Shown: one piece after another, positions 57,923-64,000 of the stretch
Position numbering within the stretch: position 1 is the first letter of the stretch
Layout: every line of letters begins with the position of its first letter
Assembly: GCA_963853835.1 (NCBI GenBank)
Contig: OY970835.1
Span: 10,159,501 to 10,223,500, forward strand
Direction of reading: 5' to 3'
From: Calendula officinalis
Lineage: Eukaryota; Streptophyta; Magnoliopsida; Asterales; Asteraceae
DNA: 64,000 nucleotides
The notes under the pieces: model-generated
The model's database searches: none
The model's input: only the letters and a program-made list of their open reading frames with translations
Told to the model about the DNA's origin: nothing
Translations under genes and position numbers: made by a program

Positions 57923-60900
57923 AAAGAGATTCCGTCCCCGAAATCTCACCTTGATCAAATAAACTCGGGTATCGGTTCTTCATATCCGCCTCGGTTTCCC
58001 ATGTCATATCGGCACCCAAACTATGTTTCCACTTAACCATGACCATCGGTATCTGCTTCTTTTTCAATTTCGTTACCTTTCGATCCAAAATTTCTACCAG
58101 TTCTTCAACTAACCTCTTTCTCGAATCCACCTTTAAATCTATAATCGGTAACACCGAGATTGCATCATCTATATTACACTTCCTCAAATAACACACTTTG
58201 AATGTGTCATGAATACCCGACAATTCAGGAGGAAGATCAAGTGCAACGGTTTGGTCACTCACTACCTGACGAATAGAAAATGGCCCAATATATCTCGGTG
58301 CAAATTTTTCCCGTTTCCTAAAACGAATAACACCTTTCCATGGAGAAACTTTCAAATAAACCCATTCACCCTCAGCAAATCTCACGGGTCGACGTCGTGG
58401 ATCAGCATACATTTTCTGTCTATCCTGAGCCGGCTTTAACTTTGCACGGGCTATTGCGACTTTATCGGCCGTCATCTGAACAATCTCGAGACCCACAAAC
58501 TGTTTTTCTCCCGCTTATAACCAACACGTGGGAGTTCTACACCGTCTACCATACAATATTTCATACGGTGGCATATCGATACTTGAATGATAAGAGTTAT
58601 TATAAGCAAATTCAACCGAAGGTAAATGAGAATCCCATGACCCACCATATTCTAATACACAAGCCCGCAACATATCTTCCAAAGTTTGAATAGTTCTTTC
58701 TGATTGCCCATCTGTTTGTGGATGATAAGTCGTGCTCAAATTTACCCGAGTACCCAATTCTCTTTGTAAACTTCTCCAAAAGTTAAAAACAAACCGAGGA
58801 TCCCGATTGGACACGATAGACAACAGAATCCCGTGACGAGAAACTATCTCATCAATATACATCTTAGCCAACTTATCTAGTGATGCGGTTTCGCTTGTGG
58901 CCAAAAAGTGTGCACTTTTTGTTAATCGATCAACTATGACCCAAATCATATCATGGTTTCTCGGTGTACGGGGAAGTTTTGTGACAAAATCCATTGTTAG
59001 GTTCTCCCATTTCCATTCACGTATTTCTAATTGCTTTAACGACCCGTACGGATTTTGATGTTCGGCTTTGACTTGAGCACAAACATGGCATTTCTCAACA
59101 AAATGAGCAATATCGGTCTTCATAGTAGGCCACCAATACAAAGCTTTCAAATCATTATACATTTGCGTACTACCCGGGTGAATGGATAACCGTGACTTAT
59201 GAGATTCGGACAATATTAACTCCCGTAAACCCCCGATTAACGGCACCCAAATTCGAGACCAGAACGTCTTCAATCTTCGAGTATCTTCCACCAACTCGTC
59301 TTTTCTCTTTCTCATAATTTCTGATTTTAAGTTTTCATATTTCAAGACCTCCATTTGACAAATTCTCAACAGGTCAACGAGATCGGACACGATCTCTACA
59401 AGCAAAAATTGAACAACTTTTGGCGATCCCTTACGGCTTAAGGCATCGGCGACTACATTGGCTTTCCCCGGGTGATATCGAATTTCACAATCGTAATCTT
59501 TAATGAACTCCAACCATCTTCGTTGCCTCATATTCAATTCTTTTAGTGTGAAGACATATTGAAGACTTTTGTGATCGGTACAAATATCACATTTGGTTCC
59601 ATAAAGGTAATGTCTCCATAATTTTAAGGCAAAAATCACCGCCGCGATCTCTAAGTCATGAGTCGGGTAGTTCTTTTCATGAGGTTTCAACTGTAGCGAG
59701 GCATAAGCAATCACCCGGTCTCTTTGCATCAATACACAACCCAAACCCGCAATAGATGCATCACAATAAACTATAAAATCATCAGAACCTTCAGGTAATG
59801 CAAGTATTGGAGCTTGGCACAATAATTCTTTTAATGTTTGAAACGCCTTATCTTGTTCGTCACCCCACCCATACGGAACGTCTTTTCGGGTCAACTTTGT
59901 TAATGGGCTAGCAATCCTTATAAAATTATTTATGAACCTTCTATAATAACCGACCAACCCTAGAAAACTTTTAATTTCAGATGGAGTTTTCAGAACACTC
60001 CAATTCATTACCGCGGTTATCTTTGATGGATTAACTTTCACCCCGTCTTGACAAATCACATGCCCCAAAAACTGCACTTCTCGTAGCCAAAACTCACACT
60101 TCGAGAACTTAGCATAAAGTTGTTCCTGTCTCAAAGTGTCTAAAACTTGCCTCAAATGATTTTCATGATCTAACTCGGTCTTGGAATAAATAAGAATGTC
60201 ATCGATAAAAACAATCACAAACTTATCAAGGAATGGTCGACATACCCGGTTCATTAGATCCATGAATATAGCGGGGGCATTAGTCAAACCGAAAGGCATG
60301 ACCAAAAATTCATAATGACCGTATCTTGTTCGAAACGCGGTCTTAGGGATATCGTTTTCATGGACCCGGACTTGATGGTAACCCGATCTTAAATCAATTT
60401 TTGAAAAATACGAGGCCCCTTGCAACTGATCAAACAAGTCGTCTATACGCGGTAACGGATACTTATTCTTAACTGTTCGTTTATTTAATTCCCGGTAATC
60501 AATGCACATTCTCAGCGTGCCATGTTTCTTTTTAACAAACAATTACGGTGCACCCCAAGGTGATGAACTTGACCTGATAAAACCCTTATCTAATAACTCT
60601 TGTATCTGATTCATCATTTCCCGAATTTCTGACGGTGCCAATCTGTACGGAGCCTTGGCTACGGGACTGGCTCCCGGAATCAAATAAATTTTAAGTTCTA
60701 CCTCCCGAACGGGAGGTAGCCCAGGCAATTCATCAGGAAAGACCTCCGGGTATTCCGATACCACCCGAATGTCCTTAACAACCTGTTTTTCCTTTCTGAC
60801 ATCAATGGCATATGCAAGGAACGATTCACACCCTTTGGCAAGATATTTTTTGGCTTTCATATAAGAGATAATAGGGAGAGATGCATTAACCCGATCCCCG

Positions 60901-61145
60901 CGGGCCATTATGTGTGTCCCGTCAGGCAATGGAAAGGAAATTAATTTCTTATCACAATTAATTAATGCTTTATTTAAACTAAGCCAATCCATTCCAAAGA
61001 CCACATCAAAACCAGATATTGGCATTAATAATAAAAACATATTAAAACATGCCCCTTCAATATCAGTATTTGCCCCAGTCACAGATGTTGTGACCGGTAC
61101 CACATAACTATCAGATACCTCCACTTCCAATGGAGTAGTTATCAC
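57921..61145 (-). pseudogene. Chromovirus (Tekay-like Ty3/Gypsy) Pol with chromodomain, two in-frame stops
   Basis: One continuous frame from about 61,145 to the stop at 57921, broken only by TAA at 60543-60545 and TAA at 58515-58517. Protease remnant FDVVFGMDWLSLNKA, linker GLPPVREVELKI, RT (DYRELNKRTVKNKYPLPRID, MPFGLTNAPAIFMDLMNRV, catalytic VFIDDILIYSK), RNase H (YCDASIAGLGCVL, TDHKSLQYV), integrase (HPGSTQMYNDL...CHVCAQVK, TMDFVTKLP, VSNRDPRF, QSERTIQTL), GPF block, and a C-terminal chromodomain (about 58,106-57,951; ELVEILDRKV, MVMVKWKHS, DMTWE). The second integrase Asp is Asn (codon at 58806-58808). Gag and the protease N terminus are missing at the 61,145 junction. Lineage from the chromodomain and motif set. 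Confidence 0.92.
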
Positions 61146-62700
61146 AGACTGTTGTTGATAAGAATGGAGTACAGTCATTAGATCCTCTATCTGACATAGT
61201 GACTGTTGGTGATAAGAATGAAGTACAGTCGTCAGATCTTCGCACAAGAATGTATCAGGGTAAACCAGGATCACATAGATGGCCTGTTAGCACAACAGTT
61301 ACAGAAACTATGTGACCTACGTTCAGTGTTGGCTTTGATGTCAGCACTGGTAGGATTTCCATTCAATCATCATGGAATACCAATAATGTTTGGTATCACT
61401 ATGAATGTTCCGGCAATATCACAAAGATATGCTTGGTAGAGTGCATGCATGTGAGAGAAACTTAATTCGGTTCTAGACTCTATTCGTGGAAATGAAGGCG
61501 AGGACTGGAGGTGGGTCCTCTTTTTCAATATCAACAATCTCCAAATGAGATGTCGATAGTGTACGTGGTAATCTCCGTGATTTTGAAACAAGTACTTTTT
61601 GTACTTGAGTGGCCAGTGGGGTTGTGCATTGCATCACTGGGTCCATGATGACTTTATCAGAAAGCAATATATGCAGTCTGATAGAGATGCGGTTACCCGG
61701 ATTTTGTTCAGTTTACGAAGGGTTTTCCGTTTTCTTTATCCCTGTCACACACTCCTCACTCAAGCTCACTTTTTCATTTTCATCCACTCCCTCGTATTTG
61801 TTTTACCATGTGATAAGCTGATTTGCACCCCATACTTCATACCCCTTCTCAATTTTTATCTCAGGGCACATAAGTCAAGATCCCATGATACTTGATTCTG
61901 CTCACCTAGACCTAGGGACCCTCACTTTACAGTTCCTATATTGTCGGTGGCTCCGGGGAAGATCATGCTGGTTAGAGCAGATCATAGGAGCAGTTTGAGA
62001 GTGGACTATAACGCTCATGTGCAATATTGTCAGCTTTTTAAGATGTTATTTTTTTTAAGAGTAGTTCACATGGATTTTCCATCGGAATTTTATGTGTTTC
62101 CGGTATAAGTTGTTGCCTGTATGATTGGTGATGTTAAGGCACAACAACTTGTTCTTAGTAGGTAACACCAGACTCACATAGAGTATCCATTTGCACACAG
62201 TATGAATCGGTAGTCGTTTGCACAACCATTGATTCAAATGTGTTACCTGCGTTTAGAGTTGGTGTGATTTTAGCTCTAGCAGGATTTCCACTTGATCCTC
62301 GTGAAACATCAAATTGTGATGCCACTACGAGTGTTCCGATGGATTCACGGAGATCCATTTTTGTAGTGCAAGTGTCCTATATTGGAAATTTTTGAGGGTG
62401 AGTACTAGACACATTGTGCATACAAAAGAGACTTAACCCGGGGCAGGATGTTATTATTTTTCAATACCGACACACTCCAAATGAGTAGTCAGTATATTTT
62501 GTGCTACGTCCCGTAATGAATTGAAAAAAAATTCATGTTGAGAGGAATTTGAGTGGTTGGTGGTGGCGTGCATTTGCTTTACTAGGCCCGTAAAGTCTAG
62601 TGAAACATTCAACGCATGAATGATCACCTATTTGTATCGTTGTCCGGTTTATTGATGGTTTGGATGCACTCAAAGGTGTGTTTTCTTAAAGTTATCATGT
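61146..62700 (-). pseudogene. Decayed Sirevirus-like DNA with tandem duplication
   Basis: The minus strand of 61,140-61,720 is homologous to 30,300-30,970 (blocks ATGGACCCAGTGATGCAATG and CATCTCATTTGGAGATT). A second, more diverged copy lies at about 62,180-62,640 (offset about 930 bp), sharing TCCAAATGAG, AGAGACTTAACCCGG and GAGTGGTTGG-type blocks. Coding fragments (MDPVMQCTTPLATQVQKVLV; SSGNPARAKITPTLNAGNTF) are visible, but no domain is recognised. Confidence 0.55.
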
Positions 62701-63207
62701 TTTCACATCACCTTGCACTCACCTAGTACTATACCCTAGACGTATACCCTCACATTTACCAGTTGGCAGAAAAATATTTCCCTGGGAAGGTAAGGCCGGA
62801 TCTGGCAAACCATGGGAAGGTATTGTCTTGTGAAACATTTTTCGTTTGATTATTTAATTTGGGTATTTTTGTTTTAATTTTATAAATTTTCTCCCCCTAG
62901 AAATAATAATTCTCCCCCTAAAATTAGTATTTCTCCCCCTCGACAAAACAAAGGTATTTAAAAGGTTATTCGGTTACAAATGTACCTTAAACATCGTCGT
63001 AGGGGTGGAGAGGAGGTTTTGCAGTTATGTGATTGAGCTTTGTGCTTTTTGGTTATGAGCGGGTTCTGAATCTGAGTTGATCAGAAGCCATTCTTCAAAC
63101 TCTTTTCACCTTTGATGAGTGAACTGCTTCCCACCCTTTTAAAGATTAACGCCGGGCACCTTCATTGTTCCTTCGTCTTAAGTGAACTGGTTCGCCTGGC
63201 CATTTTA
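62701..63207. other. Non-coding DNA with three spaced polypurine-like boxes
   Basis: TCTCCCCCT occurs at 62890-62898, 62911-62919 and 62932-62940, exactly 21 bp apart (AGGGGGAGA on the minus strand). Such repeated polypurine-like boxes are known from Sireviruses near the 3' LTR. The rest, to 63,207, shows nothing recognisable. Confidence 0.5.
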
Positions 63208-63970
63208 TGTTGGAATATGCTTCACGTACATGACATATAGTTATATGGCTAGACGCATGTGAGCCTAAAGGGTCACACACTTACACACCAAACACCATTT
63301 AATATATATAATATAATTAGGGTAATTATATTATTTATATAAACTATGATTACTTGGCTAGTTATGTTTTAATTAATTGTTAAGTTAAAACGTATTAGTG
63401 AGTAATCATAAAGAATCAAAAGTACAAGAGGCTAAGTGTCATATCTCCTAACTTGTAATTAGGGAATATATATACTTAAATTAGGGAGCAAGAAAACTAA
63501 CCCTAATCTTCCCTCCCAAAAACCCGACACGGCCGCAAATGAATATCAAGGAAAGCAAGGGATTTTGTGATTTGTTTTTTTTTTTCGTGGTAAACGCATA
63601 TTCAAAACAGAAACATAAGAAAAACCTTGTATTTGGGTTTTTGACTTGGGCGTGCGTCAAAACTAGATACACACATTTGATGTGGTGTTTTAGTCTTGAT
63701 TTTGATTCTATTAAGCAAGGGACTAGCATCCCAATTGGTATTCTTGATATGGTGTAGTGTGGATAACATTAGAGGAATTCTACATTGAATTCTTGGAGTT
63801 CTTTTTCCTCATTCATTGGTGTAATCAAAGACTTCAAGGGTATGATTTCTACATACTAATCTCTTTGATTATTTATGTTTAATTACTTTGTCAATATGTA
63901 GATCCGTTATTAGTGATTTATTAAATTATTTCCGCTGCGTTTTACTTGATTAAACCGTAAAGCACTAACA
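63208..63970 (+). repeat. Copia 5' LTR, element continues beyond window
   Basis: 763 bp, TGTTGGAATATGC...AAAGCACTAACA, with ends TGTT/AACA. It contains a TATATATAC box at about 63,470 and a leader with CCCTAATCTTCCCTCCC. The following primer site confirms the boundary. It is not related to the gag-only LTR. Confidence 0.8.
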
Positions 63971-63971
63971 G

Positions 63972-63983
63972 TGGTATCACGAG
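63972..63983 (+). promoter_or_regulatory. Primer binding site of the terminal Copia element
   Basis: TGGTATCACGAG begins one base after the LTR end. The first eight bases match the tRNA-iMet complement (TGGTATCA); the rest deviates from the usual GAGC. Confidence 0.7.
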
Positions 63984-64000
63984 TCATCATATTGGTGATT

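Overview
This window is a retrotransposon-dominated stretch of a plant nuclear genome, probably a dicot and, by inference, an Asteraceae species. The evidence is a split hevein/GH19 chitinase gene with plant-type introns, Ty1/Copia and Ty3/Gypsy elements of plant-only lineages (Sirevirus, Ale, Athila, chromovirus), tRNA-iMet and tRNA-Asp primer sites, a Stowaway MITE, and AT-rich intergenic DNA. The family assignment rests on the look of the repeats and was not checked by a search.

Layout. 1-3,715: minus-strand Athila remnant carrying the Athila accessory ORF, fused directly to an LTR start. 3,716-6,334: unassigned DNA, a small Gypsy RT fragment and Gypsy LTR pieces. 6,335-19,770: the 3' half of a Sirevirus (pol tail, internal promoter, env-like ORF with an intron), interrupted by a solo LTR (TSD CCTGA) and by an 8.2-kb gag-only LTR element (copy B, TSD AGAAG). 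19,771-30,025: an Athila element with LTR, tRNA-Asp PBS, decayed gag-pol and accessory ORF, but no 3' LTR. 30,026-31,720: the 3' end of another Sirevirus copy. 31,995-33,759 (minus): the chitinase, the only convincing host gene. 34,290-34,880: an inverted-repeat MITE upstream of it, holding a phased cluster of CACATGTG palindromes. 35,657-37,821: a 2-kb element with hairpin termini between two long (TA)n arrays. 38,852-43,324 (minus): a young, nearly complete Ale-type Copia with TSD GCTGC. 43,812-45,440: Gypsy LTR fragments and a truncated gag-only-family LTR. 45,457-61,145 (minus): a chromovirus whose 3' LTR is split by a 10-kb gag-only element (copy C, TSD TGAGG), itself holding a second (TA)n-bounded element. 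61,146-63,207: decayed Sirevirus-like DNA with a tandem duplication. 63,208-64,000: a Copia 5' LTR and PBS running off the window.

How it works together. Four insertions of one gag-only, pol-less LTR family (solo A, full B, full C, truncated D) show this non-autonomous family has been active here; its Gag has a CCHC knuckle but reverse transcriptase and integrase must come from elsewhere. Because B and C are paralogous, B serves as an empty site for the (TA)n-bounded element in C and shows that the flanking (TA)n arrays are not part of the ancestral sequence. The signals I find most worth attention are that element type, the hairpin enclosing the TATA box of the gag-only LTR with compensating changes between copies, the GATAGCGNCGCTATC palindrome arrays shared by unrelated LTR lineages, and the phased E-box cluster near the chitinase. 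Autonomous elements are decayed to different degrees: the Ale Copia and the chromovirus by few lesions, Athila and the Sireviruses by many.
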